Below, one piece after another: positions 1 to 11,047 of a stretch of DNA of 64,000 nucleotides; positions within the stretch are counted from its first letter, which is position 1; the number at the start of each line of letters is the position of its first letter. Where the stretch lies: the NCBI GenBank assembly GCA_963678675.1, contig OY783192.1, forward strand, positions 320,001-384,000, written 5' to 3'. The notes beneath the pieces were generated by a model. It was not told the origin of the DNA, searched no databases, and saw only the letters and a program-made list of their open reading frames with translations. The translations under genes were made by a program, and so were the position numbers. The stretch is from Xiphydria camelus (taxonomy: Eukaryota > Arthropoda > Insecta > Hymenoptera > Xiphydriidae).

Positions 1-135
1 GCCTAATCACCGGTCGTTATACGCGCGACCTTTCGGTATCTGTCGCGTAGAAATAGAGTCGTCGTTGCAACGAAATCGATCGCGCTCGAATTCGAGAAAG
101 GCGCCACCGAGCGATAACGATCCGTAAAATGCGCG

Positions 136-151
136 CACTCTCTCTCTCTCT

Positions 152-213
<62 letters not shown>
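136..213. repeat. (TC)n microsatellite
   Basis: About 78 bases of nearly pure TC dinucleotide, interrupted by two TTTC variants near the left end. Both strands are open through it in several frames (Leu-Ser or Arg-Glu dipeptides), which explains spurious open frames here. Confidence 0.95.
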
Positions 214-214
<1 letters not shown>

Positions 215-804
215 GCGCCGCGTCGACGTCGAATTCGTCAGTCGGTCGCCGAGAGGAATTCGAACTTTCCTCTGCTGCGGGCGCTTGGCGCGCTGGGCCG
301 GCGCATGCGCGGGGCGCAGCCCGTGAAAATTTGTCGCGCCGAGCACGCGCTGCAACTTTGTACAGGCGAGTCAGAGACCCGACGGCGCCTCTGCGTGAGC
401 ACGTGGCGCGTATCATTCCCAATTCCACTTTTCGATATCTCGCGAGGCGAATACGACGGCTCGACGTTCTCTCGTATACGAGTCGTCGTGGAATATGGTT
501 ATATAGCAAAGATTTAGGTCGGGACCTATCTACGTAAGTTCGGCCAAGCTGTACAATGCCGACGATGATTCGAATAATCGGATTTGGGGTATCTGTAGAT
601 CGCGATATAAATCGACCGCGTAAGCCTCTTCGTGGTAGCTGTAAGAAGATTTCGTGGCGATGAAGTCGTGCGCATTTACATCTCACGAAAGAACTAAAGC
701 GTGATCTCTTCCGAACGCGACATCATGACAATGAAGAATTTATGCAAAAAATATAGCGATACACGTTCGATCTAGTCGTGAAAAGTATTCCTACAGCTAC
801 TGGT

Positions 805-808
<4 letters not shown>

Positions 809-854
<46 letters not shown>
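809..854. repeat. (GA)n microsatellite inside an inverted-repeat arm
   Basis: About 46 bases of GA dinucleotide. It lies between a GGTATACAG motif and a GTCCGGACTTGG motif. These two motifs have their inverted counterparts at about 1737-1752 almost directly adjoining, without a GA run, so the microsatellite has expanded inside one arm of an inverted repeat. Confidence 0.9.
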
Positions 855-856
<2 letters not shown>

Positions 857-1737
857 CGGACTTGGATCTGCAACATAGCAAATATAGTGTGTATACGGTT
901 TCATGTAAGTATAGGTACACGCAAAAAAAACCAGTAATTTTGACGGTTTCATCCAGTAGCGCTGAGATTCGAGCTGATTTTCAAGAATTTGTACAGAGAA
1001 CATAATATTTCTATTTATAAGTTTATAACTGTACAAGTACTAGTTCAACCAGATATAGTATCTGTTTCCACAGGAATTTCTATCGGTTTTTGAGGAAGAA
1101 CACCTAATTACCGTGTAATTCTGTAAAGTGTCCTGGGCGAAATCGTAGTTTATGCTATAGTCAAATTGTAATTCGTACAGTTCCTTCTGTTCCATGTAGA
1201 TGATAAGCGTTATCGCTGATTGGTCGTAGTGGGTAGGAGAAATTAAGCAGGATTGTCAATGATGAAACTTCTAAACTGAGGTAGGTAACCTGATTCTAAC
1301 CAGAACTAGAGTTGAATCTAGTAAAAATCAAGCGTACTCACTTGTACCGAGAAAACAGTTTATTTGCAGTTAGTAAATGTTTGTTTGAATGTGGCGAAAT
1401 AAATGTTTCTTTGGGCTACGGAAATATTTGTTAATTATTTATTTGGTACAATGAAATCCTTCGAGGCAACCACTTTTGAATGAAATAAACATTTTAATAA
1501 TAATCATACATTTTCTTGACCTAACGAAATATTTATTTCGCCGTATTTAAAATTACATTTATTAACTATTAATAAACTGTCTTCTCGGTGTGGTTGAAGA
1601 GTTTCATCACTGGCAGCTTCCTGCTTAACCTCTTCTACCTACCACGCCCAATCAACGATGACGCTCATCGTCTACCTATACTTCTACAAAATCGTATACG
1701 TTATACTTGCTGTGTTGCGAAATCCAAGTCCGGACTC
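854..1737. repeat. Large interrupted inverted repeat with a nested MITE-like element
   Basis: The right arm (about 1604-1737), read on the other strand, matches two separate left segments: 854-922 (GTCCGGACTTGGAT onward) and 1199-1275 (GATGATAAGCGTTATCG onward). The left arm therefore carries about 280 bases (922-1199) that the right arm lacks. Within the loop a second inverted repeat, 1349-1412 against 1526-1590, has ends of the form CCGAGAAaACAGTTTATT and carries GGCGAAATAAAT in both arms. This looks like one MITE nested in another. No transposase coding sequence is present. Confidence 0.7.
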
Positions 1738-2129
1738 CCCGTATACAGGTCAGAAAAGTAGCGAACCAAAAAAATAACTTTTTCCAAATGAGAACTACTC
1801 GGCGGATCTAAACAAAAATCCGATCGCTTCGACTTACTTCCACTTCTTTCGCACGATATCACCGATTTGGGGCAACGGAATATTACATCGGAAAACTTTC
1901 TTCGACGAAGCTGTACATTCTTCTCCTTTTTCGACACCTACGTCATACGTGCGTAAAACTCGATAAGCGGTGATAGGTATAGATAAAAGTGATAATTGGA
2001 AGTGACAAATGGACGTAGATAAAACGGTACATGCCCTGTAATTAAGATTTTTTAAGCAACGACGAAAAACATCAACTATTACTTCGTTTGCCACTAAGGT
2101 CATTAACCAATAAATCTAGAGTTTAAATA

Positions 2130-2238
2130 GTGGAGATTGGGGCGAGTTTTGCCGTGATAAGTTGACCCCTCATTATCATTACTTTACACGGAAACTAGGG
2201 GCCAACTTCTTTCATAAGCTTGTCCCGCTGTCCTCTCT
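2130..2238. mobile_element. Palindromic MITE, GTTGGCCCCTC hairpin family, copy 1
   Basis: The copy shows AAGTTGACCCCTCATT on the left and the complementary AGGGGCCAACTT on the right, within outer arms GGGGCGAGTTT and AAGCTTGTCCC. The same core palindrome recurs at 31617-31755, 33171-33272, 35268-35358, 35546-35656, 37911-37996 and 38697-38815, with a half copy at 30838-30880. Confidence 0.7.
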
Positions 2239-3919
2239 ATAACAGATGTTATATTTGCGACCATTTCGCGAGTCGCGCTTTAAAGACCGCGCCGATCGTC
2301 AGACAAATGCGTATTAATACCGCCGTTCGATTATAAAAGCCAATTTGGCGCGCGACGAAATTTCAATATACCCGCCGCTTCGCGCGCGTGACTCGCGCGG
2401 CTTTGACCCGCGAATTTGACGAATTAGCGGGGCTCTCGCGAAAGATACCTGGTCTTGTAATAGCGGTCTCTCATTTTTTGCCGTCATTACGGTCATAATA
2501 CGGTAATTAGCATCTCCCGTGCGGCACGGTTCCGAGAGCGCGCCGAAGGGCACGAAACCGATTGAATGCGCGCGAGCACAAACGGTCCGCGTATACGCGA
2601 ATCGGTACCTATAGTATCCGATCGGCGGTTTCTCCGTAGCTTTACCCGCGACGGGGGACGACGACGCGATCGCCAGGGCTATTCATCGCGGTGCTTTTGC
2701 GATGACGCGCCGCACGTGACTCTTTTCTCTGATTTTATTTCGAGGCTCCGCGCGCGCGGAAGGGAATCGCGTCACGACCATCCTTCGGGTGCGGTTGCGC
2801 GGCACCTTCGCGTCGCGTCGAGATCCCTACGCGCGATTTCGTGAAATTTCGATGCGTCGATATAAACGAATTCGCCGAACCGCGTGTACGATCGAAATAC
2901 TTTTAGATTAAGGGACAATATTCGTTTTAAAAAATTGCACGTTTCCCACTATTCGGCAAAAGCTTTCGCGAGCTCGAAAAAAAAATTATGATCGGTCGCT
3001 TCTAAATTCATCAGATTTTGCGAAAAAATCTTGCATATCGCTCGGAAAGAATCTCTTGATCGTGTGTAATCGTCATTAATTACCTTTTAAAAAAATCTAC
3101 ACAAAGATTTAAAAAGAACATTCATCAAAAAAAAAAAAACGAGACTTTCTCCAAAAAGAGCATTAGCGAACCACGAAGCAAAAAATTGGCCGTTCGTTGC
3201 GAAATTCCGTAAGTCATTCTTCGGGTGCGCGGCGGGAATAGAAATTTTGCCGGGGAATCGCCATTTCGCAACGCGATACACATATACATATATATAGACA
3301 GGTGCGTCTCGCGGCGAAGGCTGCTCCAAATATGGCCCACGCGTTGCTGTACATATGCCTGCGACTCGCGAACGCTCCGTATACAAAAGTTGTGCGTGCG
3401 ATATGATTTATCTCCCGCGTGCGCTCGACGCGCGCTTATTTAGACGAGAGACCGTATGTGGTAGGTACAGAGCGGGAGCGTTCAGTGGTAACAGGCAGGT
3501 GCGGTCAGACGCGCTCGTCGGATGCCGCCCGCGCGCGCCGTTGCATCGCGTGCGACGGGTCCGTGACCCGCGCTGCGCGCGCGCGCGTGTCTAGACTTTC
3601 CTTTTGGAGGTTACGCGCTCGCGGCTGTCGTTTTCGTAACGTTTTCACGTCGAGCCGTGCGGTCCCCGATACGGCGAGGTCGATGATACGGATGTTCCGC
3701 GCGGGTTTCCGATTGGCGCGCTTCCGCTCCGAACGGCGGCCGTCCGGTTCGCCGAAATTGACGAGTTCACATTTTATTTCGGTGCCTTCGGCAGTTAAGT
3801 GAAACGTCGTATTATTCGATTTTAATGAGTCTTCGAAGACGTGTGAGGATGAATTTTGAAACGATATACTATTATAGACGCGCTATAATTAATCTTCCGC
3901 AGATCACTCACGGATATCG

Positions 3920-4180
3920 TCGAGAAAACAGTTTATTTATAGTTAATAAAACGTGTATCATGTGAATGTGGCGAAATAAATTTTCGTTAAAAGAAAAAAA
4001 TACATTTTATATTAATTATTAAAATGTTTATTTCGGTCGAACGGATACTTCGAAATATTTAATTGTGTCAAATAAATATCGTAATGATTAACGAATATTT
4101 GCTTGACTCAATAAAATATTTATTTCGCTATATCCAACAAACACTTATTAAATACAGATCAATTATTTTCTCAGTGTACG
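3920..4180. mobile_element. MITE-like inverted repeat, second copy of the GAGAAAACAG family
   Basis: The left end (CGAGAAAACAGTTTATTTATAG) and the GTGGCGAAATAAAT block match the element at 1349-1590. The right end, read on the opposite strand, gives CACTGAGAAAATAATTGAT, followed by a GCGAAATAAATATTTT block. Length is about 255 bases. It has no coding capacity, so it would be a non-autonomous element. Confidence 0.65.
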
Positions 4181-4564
4181 CATAAAGAACGATAATATCA
4201 TCGGTGATCTTGTAGTTTCCAATAACGGGCAAAATTGGAATCGTAGCGTCGATAGTCCTTATATAGCAAGAATAATTGCAAGAGCGATAAAATAGCATTG
4301 ATCGCATCAGTGGTAAAACTCTTCCCATTAACAATTTCCAATATTTCCACGATAGGTATATTTAATTGCCAGGTCACACAATAATAGCCTATCTCTTTTT
4401 CTCCGCGGACTTCTTTCCGCGCGAATGCTCTTCAATTATCCTCGCCGATATGACACGCAAGGATTTGCCACTATGGAAAATTTCCTTCGTGACTCCCACT
4501 TCCCCCTCCCCCTTTCCACCAAACCAATCTCACGTGAGGCGAAATTTGAATCCGCGAGAAAATA

Positions 4565-4815
4565 TATACACGCGGAGAGAAGAGTATATTAATCACTGTT
4601 ATACTATTAAGATAATAAATTTCACATTTTGGGAAAGGTATTCCGTTCATTGCTTTACTGTATGACAACAGCTGACATACATCTAGTAAGCTTCATTAAA
4701 CATATGTCAATAATTGTTGTCATATAGTAAATCAATGAACGCAATACCTTTCCCAAAATGTTAAATCTATTATCTCGTATAACAGTGATTAATATGCTCT
4801 TCTCCCTCTTCGTGT
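4565..4815. mobile_element. Near-perfect hairpin element with about 110-base arms
   Basis: The left arm (4565-4678) and right arm (4705-4815) are reverse complements over nearly their full length. Shared blocks include TATTAATCACTGTTATAC, ACATTTTGGGAAAGGTATT and CGTTCATTG. The loop is only about 26 bases. This is the shape of a recently inserted foldback MITE or solo hairpin element. No open frame of note lies inside. Confidence 0.8.
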
Positions 4816-7030
4816 ACCTATACTCGAACGATGCGAGGCGGCGCGTCTCGACGTTCCTCCACCAGTAGTTCGACGCGCGTGCGGTCAGCCGTTAGCCCGA
4901 AATGAAGCGCGCGCGCGCCTAAAGGCGCGCTAACACCGACGCTACAATCGCATCGCGTAACCGTCTCGCTGCTACGCATACTACAATATTTCCCCTAAAA
5001 ATACCCAAGGACTCCACCGCGGAACCCTTGATCTACTTCTCACCCGCGTCTCGGCGCACCGTAAGGATCACTCCTGACCTCTTGACTCCCGCGCCGCGGA
5101 CTTTCGTCCGCGAGTATATTATTTCGTCGTTACGCTATACGCAGACCGCGTGTGCCGGGATCGAACGGATTTCTCGGTAAGAAAAAAGCCGCGGCTCCAT
5201 TGTAATTCTTCTCCACTCGACGGCGAGTCGAACGACCGCAGAGGTATAGGTACGCGTTGCGCAAGCGAGGACGCGACCTTGGCGCGTGATCATCCGGAGC
5301 GTTGCAGCGCCGTTGCGGTACAATTACGGGCGCGCGCACCGCGAAAAAGGAGTCGGTCTCGCTTCCGGTATTCGCGCGACAACTTTTCAGCTGTTTTTCG
5401 TCTTCCCGATTTTTCGGTGGTTTTGGTTTTTCTCCCCTACGCTCTCGAACGAGTCGCTCTTTCGGCGACCATCTACCCTCGAACGCGGGTCGTGATCCTC
5501 TCACCCTCTCCCGGGCGGACGAGTACTGCTTCCCCTCGCAGCCACACCCATTATATTTCTTCCTCCCTCCGCTCTGTTTCCTCTAGTTTGTAATTTTCTT
5601 TAGTTCTCTAATTTTCGATTTAACTTGCAGGTATTCAATTGCTAGTCGACTTCGTCGTTTATAGCTCTTTAGTTGGATCTTTTCTTTTTAAGCTTTTCTC
5701 TTTTGCATGCTCTCTGAGAGAAACCCCGTCCCAGGCCGAACACATTTGTTTCTTCTTCTTCTTCTCTGTTTATGCCTCTCATCGTCGTTCAATAGCGCAC
5801 GCGCGTCTTCCTCGACGTCGGAAAGCGACAAATGTAACAACGAATAAGGGGTGTCGCGGTATAATTAGCTTGAATTGAACGCGCGCGCGCGCGAGGATCA
5901 CTCACAATCAGTCTTCCGCGTCCAGACGCGCCTTCGAGTAATCAAGCACGCGAGTTACCGGTGTATACCCAGAGCGGTTATAATAGCGGCGAGTTCCCGT
6001 TTTTTTCCCCTCCGTCGCCTAGTTTTCCGAACTTATCGTCCCTCCCGCCCCGTGCGCGAAATTCGAACGATTCGTCGCGCCGGTGGACGACAACGGCCGG
6101 AGGCTCGTTAGCGGTTTCTTGCATACCCGCGCGGGAAGTCGTGCGGTGTAAAACCGCCAGTCCGTTTCGCGCGAGTCTTAAAAACAGTCTCGCTTCCCCC
6201 GGATCGACCTTCCGCCACCGCAATCGCAACTATGTATACGCGCGTCCCTCGTGCGAACGTATCTGAAAAGAAGCCCCGACGGTATTCCTTCGCGCCTTTT
6301 GAAAGATCGATTGACACCGCCGTAGCAATTGCGTCCGCGCGCAATTACGGAGCCCCAAAGGAATCTCGGTCAACGCGTATAGATACGAGCGAGTTCGTTA
6401 TATCGCCAAGCGACGCGCGGCTGGAATATAACGATCGCGCGTCGCGAGGACGCGGCAATGGATCTCTCCGGGGAGGGGAAAACTTTGGAACGAGGAAACG
6501 CATTACTATACGGCCGAAGGGCACGGCCTCGCATTCGCGGGACTTCGCCATGACAACTATACCTACGCGACGTAGGCACGAGAGTATCTATAAGTACTTC
6601 GTAGGACGCGGGAATCTCGAGATCCCTACACGGCAGATCGCGTGCGCGCGGGCCAATCTTGATCGACTTTTCGCGAAACTACTCGAGAGGAGAGGCCGTG
6701 CGCGCGCGCGCACCTCTCTAGTTCGTTCCCTTTTCGCAAAGTAGAAACACGCATCGCGCGCACACGGCTGCGCGCGGGTCTCCCGCGTGGCAAGGTCGAG
6801 CGAATCGAGATCTCCCAGGATCTCTCCGCGTGACGTGTAACCCGTGAGCGTGCGCGCGCGCGCGCGGCGTGCCCACGAGCACCGCTCGAGATTTCAATTC
6901 TGAGTCACGCGTCGAAATTCAGGGCATCCGTCGCGCGATCGGGGCGAGACTCGAGCGCCCCGGGAAGGAGACTCGGAGCCGCCGTCTCTCGCCGTTTTTG
7001 CGCGCACATGTGGGGCCGGCTCCCACGGAA

Positions 7031-7288
7031 AAATTATATGTGAGATATGAAACAAAGGTAAATACATGTAACGCGTATTCAAAATGCACACGTTTTGCCG
7101 CTTTAGATATATTGTGATTACATGAGAAATATAGTTTATCTTCGTACATTCAAAACATATTTAAAATACATGAACATATATTATTTGAAGTACTCGCGAA
7201 GTATACAAAAAGCGGCAAAATCGCATATATTTTGAATACTTTTTACGTGTGTTTAAAAAATACGTCGTTATATATCTCAAATACATAA
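7031..7288. mobile_element. Inverted-repeat element (TATTCAAAAT / TTTTGCCGCTTT arms)
   Basis: The segment 7069-7101, containing GTATTCAAAAT and GTTTTGCCGCTTT, has its reverse complement at 7209-7241 (AAAGCGGCAAAATCG ... ATTTTGAATACT). Weaker pairing extends outward to GAGATAT on both sides. The central part is AT-rich, in contrast with its CpG-rich surroundings, which supports insertion. Confidence 0.65.
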
Positions 7289-8302
7289 GTTTCTGTGCAG
7301 AGGAAGGGGGGGGGGGTCTTGCGTTTGTACCCGACGGTACTATGCAACGAGGTAGATACACCGGGACGTCACGCCCGAGTGAGTCCCATTATTTTTGCAG
7401 AGCGCGCGGGTACATAGATAAGTGTAGTTACGCGCGCGTCTGACGCGCGTCCCCGTTGTAGATACATACGTACCGCGCGGCGAGGAAATGCAGTTGCGTC
7501 GCGCGGTGATAAAGGAAGAGAAACTGCCGCTGATCGGGGGTGGGGGATTAGACGTCCGCGATGCGCTACCGATGCGAGAGCCGATGCGACCTTGCGCGCG
7601 CCGGGCGACGGGCGATAAGTTAGCGTCGCGGCGAAACGCGTCCTTAACTTCGTGACTGATGGAATTTATGCACTCGCGCCGCGACGGTCGGCACCTATAT
7701 AAGAATCTTTTAATGATTCCTCACGTCGCGGGGGTACTTTTTCTTTTTTCATGACTCGTCGATGACTCGACGCCGAGGTGTTTGTGTAATATGTACATAG
7801 CTACTTATAGATGCGGCGAGAATGCGATCGTCGTCACGGTTTCTTCGACGGAAATCGATGTTAGATTTGTAGCGAGAAGAAACGTATTGGTATATTTCGA
7901 TGTAAGGTTTTGATTGACCAGGTTATTTTCCTCAGTGTGCGAATCATTGAAATCGCATCGGAATGCTCATTACCACATTGGCCGTATCGAAATGTACGTT
8001 TATTAACTATAAACGAACTCTTTCTAATCGCGGCCGAGGTAATGCGAACGCGTGATCCCTCGAGGCTCATGCAAATTCAGCACCAGTTAATCTCATTGCA
8101 CCGCGCGCGCGCGAGCGGCGCTTCGCACTTGCCGATCTCTCGAATTACTCGAATGCGATACGCGTTCGAAGTGCCAGAAATAATTTTTGATCAACAATCT
8201 TCAAATTAAACAATTCAATTGAACGTAATTTAAGCGACTACGGTCATTATTCATCATCAATTTTCGTATTTGCATACGTACCAATTTTCCGTTCCAATTT
8301 CG

Positions 8303-8489
8303 AACTTACTCGTCGAGAAAGAAACTTGAGTCGCTATTATCTCGTTATCTGTGAACTTTTTCCCTGCATCGATATAGAACTTTATTGTAGATAAAAATAT
8401 GTTCTTCAAAAAAGTACTGCACAAACGTGAGCCAAAAGTGCACGGATAGCGAAATAACAGCGATTCAACTTTTCACCCCAGCGAGTAAG
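8303..8489. mobile_element. Short inverted-repeat element, CTTACTCG family, copy 1
   Basis: It begins AACTTACTCG and ends CGAGTAAG, with a conserved internal block TCGCTATTATCTCGTTATCTG near the left end and the matching inverted block near TTTTCACCCC. A second full copy is at 12943-13127, and a left end alone is at about 32643-32705. Confidence 0.65.
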
Positions 8490-9785
8490 CGTGAAAAATC
8501 ATACGATAGAGCTTCTCGAAGCAATTCTTTCACGCTTCCAATTCGAAAATGATAATGAAAATGAAAATGATTCAACCAGTACGTGTGCAAGCACCTACAA
8601 GAGGAGCACGAACCGAAAGCTCAGTCATCGGACGCCGCGTTCGTTAGTTCGGAGCGTCTAATCGGATTCGATATTCAAAAAAATAATTAATCCACCGCGT
8701 CATCGATAATGTGATCAGCGCTTTAAATCCGCGATAATTCGCAAGGACTCTTTTTCTTCGTACGATTATTGAAATATATGTACGTCGAGCGACTGACGGC
8801 TATACCTAAATGTATATCAAGTTTAACACGTGCGAATATACATATATATGAAAATAAAGAAACTCGACCGAACGCCTACATAGGACATATGTTCTTCAGC
8901 TTTCAAAAATTGCATTTTAACATCCAATCGAGTGCCCCAACTTTCATGCCCCCTCATTAAATTTAAAATAAACTCCTACTCGTTAATTATTTCGTCCAAC
9001 ACGCCCTGTTCGTAAATTCGAAGGACACTTTTTTTTCACAATGCAAGTCAGCAGCACAATCGACAGCTGACCACCGATTCAATCCGAAAAGTCATCAACC
9101 CGCGACCACGTAATCGGAAACGACTCGACCTTAAAAAATACATATTACCGTAACGGCCATTCAGCAATATGCCATTGATTTCTGTAGCAATACCCTACAA
9201 CCAATCGTAACTAGTCACTGAAAAGTAATATTTCCAATTGTGTCGTAGGTACATTTCATTCGCCGTAATTTTCGATCTTCTCACTGATTTCTTTTTGCAA
9301 ATTCGAAAAATTAAAAAAAAATATTTAGTCTGTACTTTTTTATTTTCGGCCTTATCTAAGCTGGAACGCGATATTTTGAAACGCAACAACGTCATCGTCT
9401 TATAAGACTCCATCGCACTCGTAGCTTGACATTAGTACAATACGTTTCTCTGGCGTTTCGATGACATCGTAATATCGTAGAGAGAAAAACACTTACAACT
9501 TTGCGAATAATTATTCTTTCGAACATCTTCTTTTTCGTGTGATATATCAACGTATACGTTGAGAGAAATTTTATAAATTGTATGACAATGCTACTAGTTT
9601 GTTAATATAAGAATATGTTTCTCCTCTCCGAGGTGCCGGGAAACGTTTCTGTTTGCCTTTGTGTGTGAAATACTTATTTCTATTTTACCAGAATAAATAA
9701 CTATTTCAACTATGCGTATAGTAATTTCAGCAATGCGTATTGCTCCTGTCACATTTGATATTGCTATATTACCATATACTGTCTA

Positions 9786-10047
9786 CACTGAGAAAAATAA
9801 CTCGGTCAATCTAATCAAAATCCTGGAGCTGATGACCAAACCGTTTGGCGCAATACGGATCCTCCATGTATTTGGTTAGACTGACCAATTTTTGGTTGGA
9901 ATAACTAAACGTTTGATTGGAGTAACTAAACACATTTGGTTAGAATAACTTGATATTTTGTTCAACTGACCAATATTTTGGTTAAAATAACTAAACATGT
10001 TTAACTAGATGCGTTTTCTCACTTTAACCTGATTATTTTTCTCGGTG
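9786..10047. mobile_element. MITE with CACYGAGAAAAATAA terminal inverted repeats and an internal repeat array
   Basis: The left end ACACTGAGAAAAATAA is matched by ATTATTTTTCTCGGTGT at the right end. Between about 9865 and 10000 the motif TTTGGTTnGAATAACTAAAC occurs about five times with small changes (TTTGGTTAGA, TTTGGTTGGA, TTTGATTGGA, TTTGGTTAAA). No coding sequence is present. Terminal repeats plus subterminal repeat arrays are typical of non-autonomous DNA transposons. Confidence 0.75.
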
Positions 10048-10446
10048 TAGTTAACCTGTTACTTAGCCTTAAAGTAGGTATAGTCATCAGCTCTATACTA
10101 ATTGCTGTGCGACTTAAAAATTCCTCTCAATGTATCGAATATATATACAAATTATACAAACTGAATTTAAAAATTCGACTATTTTTCTATCTGATAACTC
10201 CTAAGACGGACTCGATATCAAGGGGCAGCTAATTCGTCCGCGCGCCGTAGGGTATACGGCGGGTCACCTCGAGCGCGCGAACAAAGTATAAACCCACGAA
10301 AACACGACTTGGCTTCTCGAGGTGCGTGTGGTCGTCGTCATCAGGTCGTCGACGAGGCCTACGATGGTTCACGCGTTAAGAGTCAAGCCCGAGTACCACC
10401 GGTGAGGTACGTACACGCGAAACCCAACTGTACCCGCGTCGAAAAG

Positions 10447-10488
10447 CGCGCGCGCGCGCGCGCTCTCTCTCTCTCTCTCTCTCTCTCC
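10447..10488. repeat. (CG)n-(CT)n compound microsatellite
   Basis: About 17 bases of alternating CG run directly into about 26 bases of CT. It lies roughly 200 bases upstream of the probable transporter promoter. Confidence 0.9.
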
Positions 10489-10683
10489 CCCCGTCGAACG
10501 TTACAATAGAGCGGCAGATGCAAATGGTTTTAGCGTCGAATGAATAGGAGCGAGCGAGCGAGAGACTACAAACGCATGTCGTGCGTGTAAATGTGAATGT
10601 GTATGCACGCTCGTATACCTACGATTCGCGAGCGACGGACACGGAGGAGGGGTTACCCAGTCGGCCCCCCCAGCGTTGGTTCC

Positions 10684-10715
10684 TATATAAGAGAACCCAA
10701 CGGGTCCACGAGTGT
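10684..10715 (+). promoter_or_regulatory. Probable TATA-box core promoter of the trehalose transporter
   Basis: TATATAAGAG occurs at about 10684-10693 and is followed about 27 bases later by a TGTCAATAG stretch that could serve as an initiator. This sits about 360 bases upstream of the start codon at 11048, a reasonable 5' UTR length. The placement is inference; another TATATAAG at about 7695 could be an alternative upstream promoter. Confidence 0.4.
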
Positions 10716-11047
10716 CAATAGCTTATTATTCCGTGACGCCAAAAACTTCCACTCGATTGGCGATCCGCCGCGCGATCCAATAAGGCTGATATAAATTGTC
10801 GGATCGTCGTACGTCGCTCGCGGTCCGTCGTCGTCGTCGTCGTCGTTTGTTTTCGCTCGGGGGTGCAGCGCCGTCGCTGACGGGCTGAACGCGGAGACCG
10901 GATTCGTCGCTCGCGATCCGCGCGCGGAAGCGTCGCGAGAGGATTACCCTCGTTTGTGTGTGGCCGCACTTGTTGCGCGTCAACGCGTCGGCGATACGTC
11001 GCTCTCGTTTCGTTCGAACACAGTCGAGGGGAAAATAATTCGTCGCC

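Larger units (their letters stand above)
1..10680. other. Gene-free, CpG-rich upstream region
   Basis: I see no credible coding exon here. The open frames present are either low-complexity translations of GA/TC microsatellites or frames kept open by high GC content; none resembles a known protein or has flanking splice signals with consistent phase. The stretch holds microsatellites, runs of alternating CG, a poly-G run near 7308 and several inverted-repeat elements that are listed separately. Since the next gene downstream is the trehalose transporter, part of this DNA may hold distal promoters or non-coding first exons of that gene, but I cannot point to one. Confidence 0.6.

Noticed and set aside
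3..1036. Open frames of 60-227 codons through the TC and GA microsatellites on both strands
   Set aside because: They translate to Leu-Ser or Arg-Glu dipeptide repeats; openness is a product of the microsatellite, with no start context, splice phase or family match.
2314..7443. Many Arg/Ser-rich open frames of 65-170 codons in GC-rich DNA on both strands
   Set aside because: They overlap each other in several frames at once, have the amino-acid bias expected of CpG-rich random sequence, and show no recognisable domain.
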